A stretch of 64,000 nt of DNA from Serratia sp. DD3 (GTDB taxonomy: Bacteria > Pseudomonadota > Gammaproteobacteria > Enterobacterales > Enterobacteriaceae). The DNA lies in the NCBI RefSeq assembly GCF_000496755.2, contig NZ_AYKS02000033.1:124001-188000 (forward strand). The letters run 5' to 3'. Below are positions 19,432-28,099 of the stretch, in pieces; position 1 is the stretch's first letter; every line of letters starts with the position of its first letter. The translations under genes were made by a program, and so were the position numbers. The notes beneath the pieces were generated by a model. The model made no database searches. It was not told the DNA's origin and was given only the letters and a program-made list of their open reading frames with translations.

Positions 19432-20625
19432 TTACTGCACCGCAGCAAAGGCCTCCGCCACCTGACGAACGTTATTATGATTCAGCCCTGCTACACACAT
19501 GCGGCCACTGTGGATCAAGTAGACACCAAACTCTTCACGCAGGCGTTCAACCTGTGCCGCGCTAAAGCCGGTGTAACTGAACATGCCACGCTGCTCCAGC
19601 AGGTAATCAAAATTACGTTGTGGTAATGCGCTTTTGAGCGTAGTAACCAACACTTTACGCATTTCTAAAATACGCTGGCGCATAGACTCCACTTCTGCCA
19701 GCCACTCGCTGCTCAATTGCGGATCATTGAGCACTTTTGCCACCACTTGTGCACCAAAATTCGGCGGACTGGAGTAGTTACGGCGCACCGCCGCTTTCAG
19801 TTGCCCCAGCACGCGTTCAGCGGCCTCACTGCTTTCACACACCACAGAAAGCCCCCCTACCCGCTCACCGTAAAGCGAGAAGATTTTCGAGAACGAGTTA
19901 CTCACCAGGCATGGCAAACCTGCAGCGGCAATCGCACGGATAGCATAAGCATCCTGCTCCATACCACCACCGAACCCTTGATAGGCGATATCGAGGAACG
20001 GTATTAATTCGCGTTCTTTAATCACATCAACCACTTGATCCCACTGCTGTGCCGTGAGGTCTGATCCCGTCGGGTTGTGGCAGCAAGGGTGTAGCAGTGT
20101 AATGCTCTTGGCAGGCAGTTGCTTCAGGGCATTCAGCATCGCCGTAAACTTCACAGTCAGGTTTTCGCTGTCGAAATAGGGGTAAGTATTCACCTCAAAA
20201 CCCGCACCGGCAAAAATGGCTACGTGGTTTTCCCAAGTCGGGTCGCTTACCCAAACCTGCGAGTCCGGGAAATACTTTTTCAGGAAGTCGGCCCCCACCT
20301 TTAATGCACCTGAGCCGCCTACGGTTTGGATGGTAGCGATACGCCCTTGTTGCAGCATGGAATGCTCAGCACCGAATAGTAACTGCTGGATTGCGCTGCG
20401 GTAAGGTTGCAGACCTTCCATGGGTAAATAAACAGATGCCCCCTGCTCAACGCTGTTCAACTGGGCTTCCGCCTCAGCAACCGCCTTCATCTGCGGGATG
20501 ATGCCCTGCTCGTTATAATAAAGACCGATACTCAGGTTCACCTTGTGCGCACGGGGATCTTTTTTAAATTTTTCCATCAGCGACAAGATCGGGTCACCGG
20601 CATAAGCATCAACATTCTGGAACAC
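19432..20625 (-). CDS. tyrB: Aromatic amino acid aminotransferase
   Basis: PLP enzyme making tyrosine and phenylalanine (and leucine) from their keto acids. The GTG at 20625 gives 397 residues, the E. coli length, with an AGGAGA site 8 bases before it; the frame stays open further upstream only by running into an ERIC repeat. It is a fold-type I aminotransferase with [17 protein letters not shown] (PLP Lys, about 250-265), [13 protein letters not shown], and ARCVAGL-type C-terminal GRMCVAGLN (substrate-carboxylate Arg). Neighbours: an Lrp-type regulator upstream on the same strand and a divergent PheC-like dehydratase beyond it. Confidence 0.94.
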   Translation of the reverse strand: MFQNVDAYAGDPILSLMEKFKKDPRAHKVNLSIGLYYNEQGIIPQMKAVAEAEAQLNSVEQGASVYLPMEGLQPYRSAIQQLLFGAEHSMLQQGRIATIQTVGGSGALKVGADFLKKYFPDSQVWVSDPTWENHVAIFAGAGFEVNTYPYFDSENLTVKFTAMLNALKQLPAKSITLLHPCCHNPTGSDLTAQQWDQVVDVIKERELIPFLDIAYQGFGGGMEQDAYAIRAIAAAGLPCLVSNSFSKIFSLYGERVGGLSVVCESSEAAERVLGQLKAAVRRNYSSPPNFGAQVVAKVLNDPQLSSEWLAEVESMRQRILEMRKVLVTTLKSALPQRNFDYLLEQRGMFSYTGFSAAQVERLREEFGVYLIHSGRMCVAGLNHNNVRQVAEAFAAVQ

Positions 20626-20690
20626 GGGTTGGTTCTCCTGATTTGGGTTAGTTGGCCGTTCAATAAAGTTCAGCCTGATTTCACTGGGGG

Positions 20691-20817
20691 GTATACTCGT
20701 CATCCTTCAAGTTGATTGGGTGTTGGCTTCCCTCAATCACCCCAGTCACTTACCAGTGTAAGCTCCTGGGGATTCTCTCCGTCGCCGCCTGCAAGCAACT
20801 CGAATTATTTAGAGTAT
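20691..20817. repeat. ERIC element (127 bp)
   Basis: A full-length enterobacterial repetitive intergenic consensus unit. It is exactly 127 bases and contains the central TGTAAGCTCCTGGGGATTC and CACCCCAGTCACTTAC arms of the known ERIC palindrome. It sits between the Lrp-type gene and tyrB, about 65 bases before the tyrB start codon, so it would be in the 5' leader or promoter of tyrB. Confidence 0.92.
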
Positions 20818-20833
20818 AAATTTTCCGAGCTGT

Positions 20834-21301
20834 TTATCTCACGACTGGAAGTAAACCGCCTTCCTTGATCCGCTCAAGTACCACCGCTGTTTTTATATGG
20901 GCCACACTCTTGTGGCGGGAAAGCGTCTGGCTGATAAAGCCGCTCAATGCAGGCAAGTCAGCCACAGCTACTTTTAGCAAATAATCGGCATCACCGGCAA
21001 TCTTGTAAGCATCAACAATCGCCTCCACTTCCCCCAACATTTGATGAAAACTGTCTATCTGTTCCTGGCTATGGGTGATCAGGCTGACCTCTATCATGCC
21101 GACTAATCCCAGGCCGACAGCTTCTGGTGCCAGCCGGGCATGGTAGCCCTTGATCAGTTCGGCCTGCTCCAGGCTGATACGCCGCCGCGAACACTGGGAG
21201 GCGGAAAGCCCGACTAAATCACTCAATTCCTGGTTTGTCAGACGGCCATTAGCCTGTAACAAAGTCAGGATTTTCATATCGAAATCGTCAATGTTGTACA
21301 T
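20834..21301 (-). CDS. Lrp/AsnC-family transcriptional regulator
   Basis: A 155-residue regulator from the ATG at 21301. The N-terminal helix-turn-helix (about 1-60: DFDMKILTLLQANGRLTNQELSDLVGLSASQCSRRRISLEQAELIKGY) and the C-terminal RAM/ligand domain (about 65-150: IEVSLITHSQEQIDSFHQMLGEVEAIVDAYKIAGDADYLLKV) are typical. A GTG two codons earlier is possible but lacks a spaced ribosome site. It is divergent from the PheC-like gene, and co-directional with tyrB. Lrp/AsnC proteins often control a divergent amino acid gene, so it may sense an aromatic amino acid, which is inference. Confidence 0.9.
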   Translation of the reverse strand: MYNIDDFDMKILTLLQANGRLTNQELSDLVGLSASQCSRRRISLEQAELIKGYHARLAPEAVGLGLVGMIEVSLITHSQEQIDSFHQMLGEVEAIVDAYKIAGDADYLLKVAVADLPALSGFISQTLSRHKSVAHIKTAVVLERIKEGGLLPVVR

Positions 21302-21307
21302 AGCCAC

Positions 21308-21341
21308 CTGTAAAGTGTGTTAATAAATATTGACGTTACAG
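21308..21341. promoter_or_regulatory. Inverted repeat in the regulator/pheC-like divergent region
   Basis: CTGTAA at 21308 and TTACAG at 21336 form a spaced inverted repeat with an AT-rich centre, immediately before the Lrp-type gene; this is a candidate autoregulatory operator. TGTAAA at 21309 also resembles half of a TyrR box. The remaining divergent gap up to 21615 contains a strong hairpin listed separately. Confidence 0.3.
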
Positions 21342-21544
21342 CCTATCAGTTTTTTTGGCCTTGAAACCAGCTCCATTGCCATGTTGCGAGTCACTTAGCA
21401 GTAAAGTCAGTATCTCAACTCTGCTATGGCATAAAAAATGGGTAAATCACGCAAACCAACAACAATTGACGGCTAAGTAGCGCATAAAACCACGAATGTA
21501 TTTGCCCTATGATTTTAAGCTGTCGGCTGTGTTTGCAGCGCCCC

Positions 21545-21583
21545 ACTGCCATCAAGTACCGGAGTACCTAGGCAGATGGCAGT
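21545..21583 (+). other. Hairpin in the leader of the PheC-like gene
   Basis: ACTGCCATC (21545) pairs perfectly with GATGGCAGT (21575), with an inner AGTAC/GTACC-type repeat that can extend the stem. It lies 33 bases before the start codon of the PheC-like gene. It has no T tract, so it is more likely a leader structure or protein site than a terminator. Confidence 0.4.
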
Positions 21584-21615
21584 TTGAAAGAGGATGGGCT
21601 CCACAAGGATATGAT

Positions 21616-22383
21616 ATGAAGAAAAGACTCTGTTTACTCTTACTGCTTGCTGCTGGCGGAGCCAGTGCGCAATCCAATCTTGACAAGGTATTGCAGCAAA
21701 AAGTTCTGACGGTCTGCACCACTGGTGACTACAAACCTTATACCTTCCTGAAAGAGGATGGCAGCTATGAAGGTATTGATATCGCGATGGCGGAGTCGTT
21801 AGCCAACAGCTTGGGTGCCAAGGTGCAATGGGTAAAAACCACCTGGAAAACTCTGATGCCAGACTTTGTATCGGGGAAATGTGATATCGCCATGGGGGGC
21901 ATTTCGGTGACGCTGAAACGCCAACAACAGGCGTTCTTCGCTGAACAGCTCGGTACAGATGGCAAGATCCCGCTGGTACGCTGTAGCGATGTAAAAAAAT
22001 ACCGCACTATCGCCCAAATTAATCAGCCAACCGTGCGATTGATCGAACCCGCTGGGGGCACCAACGAAGCCTTTGTCCACGCCTATCTGCCTGATGCCAA
22101 GCTGACACTTTCCCACGACAATATGGGCATATTCCAACAGTTGGTGGACCATAAAGCCGATGTGATGATCACCGACGCTTCCGAAGCGTTGTATCAGCAG
22201 AAACGCTATCCGCAACTCTGCGCTGTCGATCCAGACAAACCAATGCAATATGGAGAGAAGGCATACATGCTGCCACGTGATGATATGAGCTGGAAGTTGT
22301 ATGTTGACCAGTGGCTACACCTGAGCAAAGCCACCGGGGAGTATCAGAAAATCCTCGACCACTGGCTGGCCGTTAATAAATAA
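21616..22383 (+). CDS. pheC: PheC-like periplasmic cyclohexadienyl (prephenate/arogenate) dehydratase
   Basis: The 255-residue protein has a signal peptide (about 1-19, LLLLLAAGGASAQ) and a periplasmic binding-protein type 2 fold. It matches Pseudomonas PheC more closely than it matches amino acid ABC-binding proteins: LTVCTTGDYKPYTF (31-44), DIAMGGISVTLKRQQQAFF, EPAGGTNEAF with Glu151 at the place of the catalytic glutamate, DNMGIFQQLVDHKADVMITDA and EKAYMLPRDD...YVDQWLHL. PheC turns prephenate into phenylpyruvate or arogenate into phenylalanine outside the cytoplasm. No ABC transporter genes are adjacent, and tyrB lies 1 kb away, which supports an enzyme role. The ATG at 21616 is chosen because the signal peptide begins there; AAGGAT precedes it. 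A solute-binding role remains possible. Confidence 0.75.
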   Translation: MKKRLCLLLLLAAGGASAQSNLDKVLQQKVLTVCTTGDYKPYTFLKEDGSYEGIDIAMAESLANSLGAKVQWVKTTWKTLMPDFVSGKCDIAMGGISVTLKRQQQAFFAEQLGTDGKIPLVRCSDVKKYRTIAQINQPTVRLIEPAGGTNEAFVHAYLPDAKLTLSHDNMGIFQQLVDHKADVMITDASEALYQQKRYPQLCAVDPDKPMQYGEKAYMLPRDDMSWKLYVDQWLHLSKATGEYQKILDHWLAVNK

Positions 22384-22395
22384 CCTGCGGTTATC

Positions 22396-22418
22396 CCCGC
22401 CGCTTTATTAGCGGCGGG
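22396..22418. terminator. Shared terminator hairpin between pheC-like gene and alr
   Basis: CCCGCCGC with GCGGCGGG, a perfect 8-bp stem and 7-base loop, between two convergent genes. Confidence 0.65.
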
Positions 22419-22424
22419 CAATAC

Positions 22425-23504
22425 TCACTCGCCAAGATATTCTATTGCCACACGCTGAGTCAGTTTGGTGATCAACTCATAGGCACTGACACCGCTGCAA
22501 GCCGCAACCCGCTCAACCGGCAGTTCGTTACCCCAAAACACCACTTCATCGCCTACTTTATCGCTGGCATCTGGCCCCAAATCGACCGAGATCATATCCA
22601 TGGAGACCCGGCCAACGATCGGCACCTCGCGCCCATTAACCCATACTGGCGTACCTGAAGGCGCGCTACGCGGATAACCATCGCCATAGCCCATGGCCAC
22701 CACCGCCAGGCGCGTATCGCGCGGACTTACCCAGGCGCCACCATAGCCTACCGGTTCACCGGCTTTATGTTCACGCACCGCAATCAAACTCGACTTCAGC
22801 GTCATCGCCGGTTGCAAGCCAAAACAGCTGGCATCCTGTGTCTCCAGTGGAGAAACGCCATACAGAATAATACCCGGACGCACCCAATCATGGTGAGCCT
22901 GCGGCCAGAGTAAGATCCCGCCGGAAGCAGCGATGGATTTTTGCCCCGGCTTAGCGTCAACAAACGCGTTAAAACTGGCGATTTGCTTTTCGGTCACCCC
23001 CGCCTGCGGTTCATCGGCGCGGCTGAAGTGACTCATGATATTCACCGGATGCACCACATTGTGGCAAGCACTCAACCGCTGATAAAACGCCTCGGCTTGC
23101 TCCGGACGCACCCCTAAGCGGTGCATGCCCGTATCCAGTTTCATCCATACCCGTACCGGCTGAGCCAGTTCACACTGCTCCAGTGCTTCCAGTTGTTCAA
23201 TGCTGTGCACCGCCGTTTCGATATTGTTCACCACCAGCATCGGCAGGTCGCTGGCACAAAAAAAACCTTCCAGCAGCAGGATCGGCTTCACTATCCCCCC
23301 CGCTCGCAGCATCAGGGCTTCGTCAATGCGCGCCACACCATAACAATCAGCATCCTGCAACGTGTGGGCCGTTTCCAGCAGACCGTGCCCATAAGCGTTT
23401 GCTTTGACAACAGCAACCAAGCGACTTTGTGGTGCCAGACGACGCACCTGCTGCATATTATGTCGCAGAGCACGGCGGTCGATTACAGCGGTTGCCGCTT
23501 TCAT
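22425..23504 (-). CDS. alr: Alanine racemase
   Basis: PLP-dependent interconversion of L- and D-alanine, supplying D-alanine for peptidoglycan. It is 359 residues, the same as E. coli Alr. The N-terminal TIM barrel carries the PLP lysine (Lys34 in [11 protein letters not shown]), followed by [19 protein letters not shown] and, in the C-terminal beta domain, the catalytic Tyr in VGYGGAWVS. It follows dnaB by 17 bases on the same strand, the E. coli arrangement. Confidence 0.97.
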   Translation of the reverse strand: MKAATAVIDRRALRHNMQQVRRLAPQSRLVAVVKANAYGHGLLETAHTLQDADCYGVARIDEALMLRAGGIVKPILLLEGFFCASDLPMLVVNNIETAVHSIEQLEALEQCELAQPVRVWMKLDTGMHRLGVRPEQAEAFYQRLSACHNVVHPVNIMSHFSRADEPQAGVTEKQIASFNAFVDAKPGQKSIAASGGILLWPQAHHDWVRPGIILYGVSPLETQDASCFGLQPAMTLKSSLIAVREHKAGEPVGYGGAWVSPRDTRLAVVAMGYGDGYPRSAPSGTPVWVNGREVPIVGRVSMDMISVDLGPDASDKVGDEVVFWGNELPVERVAACSGVSAYELITKLTQRVAIEYLGE

Positions 23505-23521
23505 TTCAGTTCCTTAGCTGA

Positions 23522-24934
23522 TTACTCATCATCATATTGCGGCCCCGCATAGTTATCGAAGCGCGACCACTGTCCGTTAAAGGTAAGACGCACCGAACCG
23601 ATAGGCCCATTACGCTGCTTACCCAAAATAATTTCTGCCACCCCTTTCAGGTCGCTGTTTTCGTGATAAACCTCATCACGGTAGATGAACATAATCAGGT
23701 CGGCATCCTGCTCGATAGAACCCGACTCACGCAGATCAGAGTTAACTGGGCGCTTATCCGCACGTTGTTCCAGGCTACGGTTCAACTGCGACAGCGCCAC
23801 CACAGGCACCTGCAACTCTTTTGCCAACGCTTTCAGTGAGCGGGAAATTTCAGCAATTTCCAGCGTACGGTTGTCAGACAGTGAAGGTACACGCATCAAC
23901 TGCAAATAGTCGATCATGATCAAGCTAAGCCCGTCATGTTCACGGAAAATACGCCGTGCACGAGAGCGCACTTCAGTGGGGGTCAGGCCAGAGGAGTCGT
24001 CAATATACATATTGCGCTTCTCCAGTAAGATCCCCATGGTGCTGGAGATACGTGCCCAATCCTCATCATCCAACTGACCGGTACGAATACGCGTCTGGTC
24101 CACCCGCGACAAAGAAGCCAGCATACGCATCATAATCTGGTTACCAGGCATCTCCAGGCTGAAGATCAGCACCGGTTTATCCTGCATCATGGCCGCATTT
24201 TCACACAGGTTCATGGCAAAAGTGGTTTTCCCCATCGAAGGACGGGCAGCCACAATAATCAGATCCGACTTCTGCAGGCCGGCGGTTTTCTTATCCAGGT
24301 CACCATAACCGGTGGACACCCCGGTAACGCCATCATGGGGGCGTTGGTAGAGCTGTTCGATGCGGGCAACTGTATCTTCCAAAATACGCTCGATACCTTT
24401 TGGCCCTTCATCTTTGCTGGCACGATTTTCAGCAATCTGGAAGACGCGGGATTCCGCCAGGTCGAGCAGATCTTCACTGCTACGCCCCTGGGGATCGTAA
24501 CCAGCATCGGCAATTTCATTGGCGACAGAGATCATTTCACGCACTACCGCACGCTCACGCACAATATCCGCGTAAGCACCGATGTTCGCCGCACTAGGGG
24601 TGTTTTTCGACAACTCAGCCAGGTAGGCAAAGCCCCCTACTGAATCCAGATCGCCTTTCTGTTCTAATGATTCGGACAGCGTAATCAGATCGATGGGCCG
24701 CCCCATCTCCAGCAGACGCTGCATCTCGGTAAAGATCAACCGGTGTGGGCGGCTAAAGAAATCATTGGCAACGACCCGTTCGGCGACGTTATCCCAGCGC
24801 TCATTATCCAGCATCAACCCACCCAATACGGACTGCTCAGCCTCCAACGAATGTGGCGGCATCTTCAGCCCTTCCATCTGGCGATCTCTGGGTTCGTTGG
24901 TGTTGGTCTTAAAAGGGGGTTTTTTACCTGCCAT
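23522..24934 (-). CDS. dnaB: Replicative DNA helicase DnaB
   Basis: Hexameric 5'-3' helicase at the replication fork. It has 470 residues: an N-terminal domain that binds primase (about 25-130), a linker helix, and a RecA-like C-terminal domain (about 180-470) with Walker A ARPSMGKTTFAMN (about 231-243), Walker B SLIMIDYLQLM and the ALSQLNRSLEQR arginine-finger region. No intein is present. It is divergent from qor and followed closely by alr. Confidence 0.98.
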   Translation of the reverse strand: MAGKKPPFKTNTNEPRDRQMEGLKMPPHSLEAEQSVLGGLMLDNERWDNVAERVVANDFFSRPHRLIFTEMQRLLEMGRPIDLITLSESLEQKGDLDSVGGFAYLAELSKNTPSAANIGAYADIVRERAVVREMISVANEIADAGYDPQGRSSEDLLDLAESRVFQIAENRASKDEGPKGIERILEDTVARIEQLYQRPHDGVTGVSTGYGDLDKKTAGLQKSDLIIVAARPSMGKTTFAMNLCENAAMMQDKPVLIFSLEMPGNQIMMRMLASLSRVDQTRIRTGQLDDEDWARISSTMGILLEKRNMYIDDSSGLTPTEVRSRARRIFREHDGLSLIMIDYLQLMRVPSLSDNRTLEIAEISRSLKALAKELQVPVVALSQLNRSLEQRADKRPVNSDLRESGSIEQDADLIMFIYRDEVYHENSDLKGVAEIILGKQRNGPIGSVRLTFNGQWSRFDNYAGPQYDDE

Positions 24935-25134
24935 GAAAGCTATTTTTTATCCCGTTGCCAATAATGGATCCTGATGCGAGAGTATACGTGATTTTTATCC
25001 ACGATTCTTGCGCCATCACCTATGGCTATATCCTTAATGACATACTCACGGCACCACGGTGAATTAAACAATTAAGGCGCATCACCTGCAAGACGTGCCT
25101 AAAACAAAATCAGAGGATTAATCGAGGTAACAAC

Positions 25135-26124
25135 ATGGCAAAGCGCATTGAGTTCTCCACCATCGGTGGCCCGGAAGTGTTGCAGTTAGTTGATTTTACA
25201 CCTGTCGATCCCGTTGCTGGCGAAGTTCAGATTGAGAACAAAGCCATTGGTATCAACTATATTGATACTTATATCCGTAGCGGTCTCTATCCTCCGGCAC
25301 ACTTACCCAGTGGGCTAGGTACCGAAGCTGCAGGTGTGGTGCTAAAAGTGGGACCGGGGGTGAGTGCCATCAAACCCGGCGATCGGGTGGTTTATGCCCA
25401 ATCATCGCTGGGTGCCTACAGCGAAATTCACAACGTTCCACTGGAAAAGGTAGTGATCCTGCCCGATAACCTGAGTTTTGAGCAAGGTGCCGCTTGTTTT
25501 CTCAAAGGATTGACGGTGCATTATCTGTTACGTCAAACCTATGAAATTAAACCTGGGGAAATCTTTCTATTCCATGCCGCGGCGGGTGGCGTTGGGTTAA
25601 TCGCCTGCCAATGGGCCAAGGCATTAGGCGCCAAACTGATCGGCAGTGTCGGTTCCGACGAAAAAGCCGAACTGGCAAAACATGCGGGAGCCTGGGCAAC
25701 CATCAATTATCACCAGGAAGATATCGCTGAACGCGTTGCAGAGTTGACCCATGGCGAGAAGGTCAATGTCGTCTATGACTCTGTAGGCAAGAATACCTGG
25801 GAGGCTTCCCTCAACAGCCTGAAACGCCGTGGGTTGATGGTGAGTTTCGGCAATGCATCCGGGCCAGTGACTGGCGTCAATCTCGGTTTGCTTAATCAGA
25901 AAGGTTCACTGTATGTCACTCGGCCATCGCTCAATGGCTACATTACCAACCGCCAGGAATTACAGTTTGCCAGTAACGAGTTGTTCTCGTTGATTGGTAG
26001 CGGGGTGATCAAAGTTGACGTGAAACCAGAGCAGAAATTCGCGCTAGCTGATACCCAGCGGGCACACCAAGTGTTGGAAAGCCGCAAAACCAGTGGGTCC
26101 AGTCTGTTAATTCCCGGGCTTTAA
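25135..26124 (+). CDS. qor: Quinone oxidoreductase (NADPH-dependent, zeta-crystallin type)
   Basis: Zinc-free medium-chain reductase that reduces quinones with NADPH. It is 329 residues. The GroES-like N-terminal domain (1-120; IGINYIDTYIRSGLYP, GLGTEAAGVV) and the Rossmann domain (about 120-290; FHAAAGGVGLIACQWAKALGAKLIG) are close to E. coli Qor throughout. It lacks the zinc ligands of alcohol dehydrogenases, as expected for this subgroup. It is divergent from dnaB, as in E. coli. Confidence 0.96.
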   Translation: MAKRIEFSTIGGPEVLQLVDFTPVDPVAGEVQIENKAIGINYIDTYIRSGLYPPAHLPSGLGTEAAGVVLKVGPGVSAIKPGDRVVYAQSSLGAYSEIHNVPLEKVVILPDNLSFEQGAACFLKGLTVHYLLRQTYEIKPGEIFLFHAAAGGVGLIACQWAKALGAKLIGSVGSDEKAELAKHAGAWATINYHQEDIAERVAELTHGEKVNVVYDSVGKNTWEASLNSLKRRGLMVSFGNASGPVTGVNLGLLNQKGSLYVTRPSLNGYITNRQELQFASNELFSLIGSGVIKVDVKPEQKFALADTQRAHQVLESRKTSGSSLLIPGL

Positions 26125-26290
26125 TGCGGCAAGGTTAGTCTGGTCAATTACCGGCAAATCGTCAGCAACCCATCATCACCAAGGGCAGATATCGAACTCT
26201 GCCCCGTGATGCACTGACGCATGACGAACCTTTACAGCAAAAGTGGTCAGGCGCTTGGCGCAATAGACGGTTTTGATGATATGGAAAGTA

Positions 26291-26509
26291 TTAATAACCG
26301 CGCGGCTGAGGTTTCTTTATTGCACGATATATCCATACCACAATCACCGCCAGGATCAGCCAGGGCAACAGTTTAATCACCATGGCAACCATCCCCCCCA
26401 GCAGCATGAAAGCCATCGCCACAAACAGGGCAAGAATCACGCCTAACAATGAAACACCTGTCACCACCAGCATGACCACAAAGCCAATCAGAAAAAATAG
26501 TTCCAGCAT
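26291..26509 (-). CDS. pspG: Phage shock protein G
   Basis: A 72-residue inner-membrane protein of the phage-shock response, made when the membrane is stressed. Two hydrophobic helices (about 2-40 and 47-65) are joined by a short polar turn, and the MLELFFLIGFVVMLVVTGVSLLG start matches E. coli PspG. It stands alone between qor and dusA. A sigma-54 promoter lies upstream, the expected control by PspF. Confidence 0.92.
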   Translation of the reverse strand: MLELFFLIGFVVMLVVTGVSLLGVILALFVAMAFMLLGGMVAMVIKLLPWLILAVIVVWIYRAIKKPQPRGY

Positions 26510-26601
26510 AGGTTGCTCCTCAGGAAATCAGGTTGTGCTGTTTGTATGGTTATTAACAAATATATTGCTATTAGCATTGTTATTAATATTGTCATTAACT
26601 A

Positions 26602-26618
26602 AGCAAGAAACAGGCCAA
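26602..26618 (-). promoter_or_regulatory. Sigma-54 promoter of pspG
   Basis: Read on the minus strand, TTGGCCTGTTTCTTGCT has the GG and GC dinucleotides 12 bases apart, the -24/-12 spacing of sigma-54 promoters (consensus TGGCAC-N5-TTGC). It lies about 93 bases before the pspG start. An ATGGCGG/CCGCCAT inverted repeat at 26639-26658 lies just upstream and may be part of the activator region. Confidence 0.75.
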
Positions 26619-26786
26619 CTTGCCGAAAGTCACATGCTATGGCGGTAATACCCGCCATCTACAGGTTGCCAGATAAACACAGCCGGTCAAATTAAATGAA
26701 TTAGGATTGGCTCATGGTCAAAAAAACCAACTTTTGGTTAAAAATATTGGCGAATTAGACGTTATTTGATACCGGCTCCCCACCCG

Positions 26787-27845
26787 CTAGCGACGCACCA
26801 AGGCTAATGCCTGTTCAACAGTGTTGACATCTGCACCCGGTTTATGGGCATTTTCACTCAGGTGACGACGCCACTGCCTGGCTCCGGGCACCCCTTGGAA
26901 CAGGCCAAGAATATGGCGGGTAATATGGCCCAGATAAGTCCCGTTCGCCAGTTCACGCTCAATATAGGGGTAGAGTGCTTCAACAATCGCAATACTATCC
27001 TTCACTTCACTCTGGGAACCGAATATTTCACGGTCGACAGCGGCCAAAATCGAAGGGTTTTGATACGCCTCGCGCCCCATCATCACGCCATCCAGATGTT
27101 GCAGATGCTGTTTGGCTTCTTCCAGGGTTTTTACCCCACCATTAATCGCAATGCTCAGTGCCGGGAAATCACGCTTCAACTGATAAACGCGGGGATAATC
27201 CAGTGGTGGAACTTCACGGTTTTCTTTCGGGCTCAGGCCGGAAAGCCAGGCTTTACGGGCGTGAATGGTGAACGTCTCGCACTCGCCGCGCCCCGCCACC
27301 GTAGAAATAAAGTGGCACAAGAACTCATAACTATCCTGCTCGTCGATGCCAATACGGGTCTTTACCGTCACCGGGATCGAAACTGCATCGCGCATTGCCT
27401 TAACACAGTCAGCCACCAAGTCAGCCTGCCCCATCAAACAGGCACCAAACATCCCATTCTGCACCCGATCTGATGGGCAACCCACGTTAAGATTGATCTC
27501 ATCATAGCCACGCTGTTGTGCCAGTTTGGCACAATGCGCCAGAGCGCTGGGATCACTCCCGCCTAGTTGCAACGCAACAGGATGCTCCTCCTGGTTGTAA
27601 GCCAGATAATCCCCTTTACCGTGGATAATCGCACCGGTGGTCACCATTTCGGTGTACAGCAAAGTTTGCTGAGTCAACAGACGGTGGAAGTAACGGCAAT
27701 GGCGGTCAGTCCAATCGAGCATTGGCGCGATGGAGAAACGGTGAGAGGGAAATTGAGCTGATTTTTCAGCTATCACGCTAGATTGAAACGCGTTTGGTGC
27801 TTGTTTATCTTGATGCATGTTTAAGCTTTTTGCTGTGTTTGGCAT
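26787..27845 (-). CDS. dusA: tRNA-dihydrouridine synthase A
   Basis: FMN enzyme reducing uridines 20/20a of tRNA. The ATG at 27845 has a GGGGG site 6 bases upstream and gives 352 residues; a downstream ATG at 27818 lacks a ribosome site. The core [40 protein letters not shown] (catalytic Cys), [26 protein letters not shown] and [12 protein letters not shown] is close to E. coli DusA. It has the same orientation as pspG, but pspG has its own promoter. Confidence 0.96.
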   Translation of the reverse strand: MPNTAKSLNMHQDKQAPNAFQSSVIAEKSAQFPSHRFSIAPMLDWTDRHCRYFHRLLTQQTLLYTEMVTTGAIIHGKGDYLAYNQEEHPVALQLGGSDPSALAHCAKLAQQRGYDEINLNVGCPSDRVQNGMFGACLMGQADLVADCVKAMRDAVSIPVTVKTRIGIDEQDSYEFLCHFISTVAGRGECETFTIHARKAWLSGLSPKENREVPPLDYPRVYQLKRDFPALSIAINGGVKTLEEAKQHLQHLDGVMMGREAYQNPSILAAVDREIFGSQSEVKDSIAIVEALYPYIERELANGTYLGHITRHILGLFQGVPGARQWRRHLSENAHKPGADVNTVEQALALVRR

Positions 27846-28099
27846 TCTCGCCCCCTGACAGGCCACTTACCAATGACCAATGAGGACCGGCGGAAGAGAA
27901 TGAAATAGGGCCTACTATAGCATAGTGAAATGCCAGCGCGCAGAGGGCGCATTGAAGTATCAGCCCTGCATTGTTGGTAACAAGGAACGCCGTTGATCAT
28001 CACCAAAGCGGCTCAACAGTTGGTAAACGTCACTGCACTCAGTACACCGCAACCGCATCAGGAAAAACGCCTAGGCTTGATAGCTGATGACATCAACGC

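Noticed and set aside
21616..22383. Calling the PheC-like protein an amino acid ABC binding protein
   Set aside because: Its motifs fit PheC better, the catalytic Glu is kept, and no permease or ATPase gene is adjacent; still an alternative if a phylogeny disagrees.
26844..27473. 209-codon plus-strand frame inside dusA
   Set aside because: Antisense to dusA, whose motifs are intact throughout.
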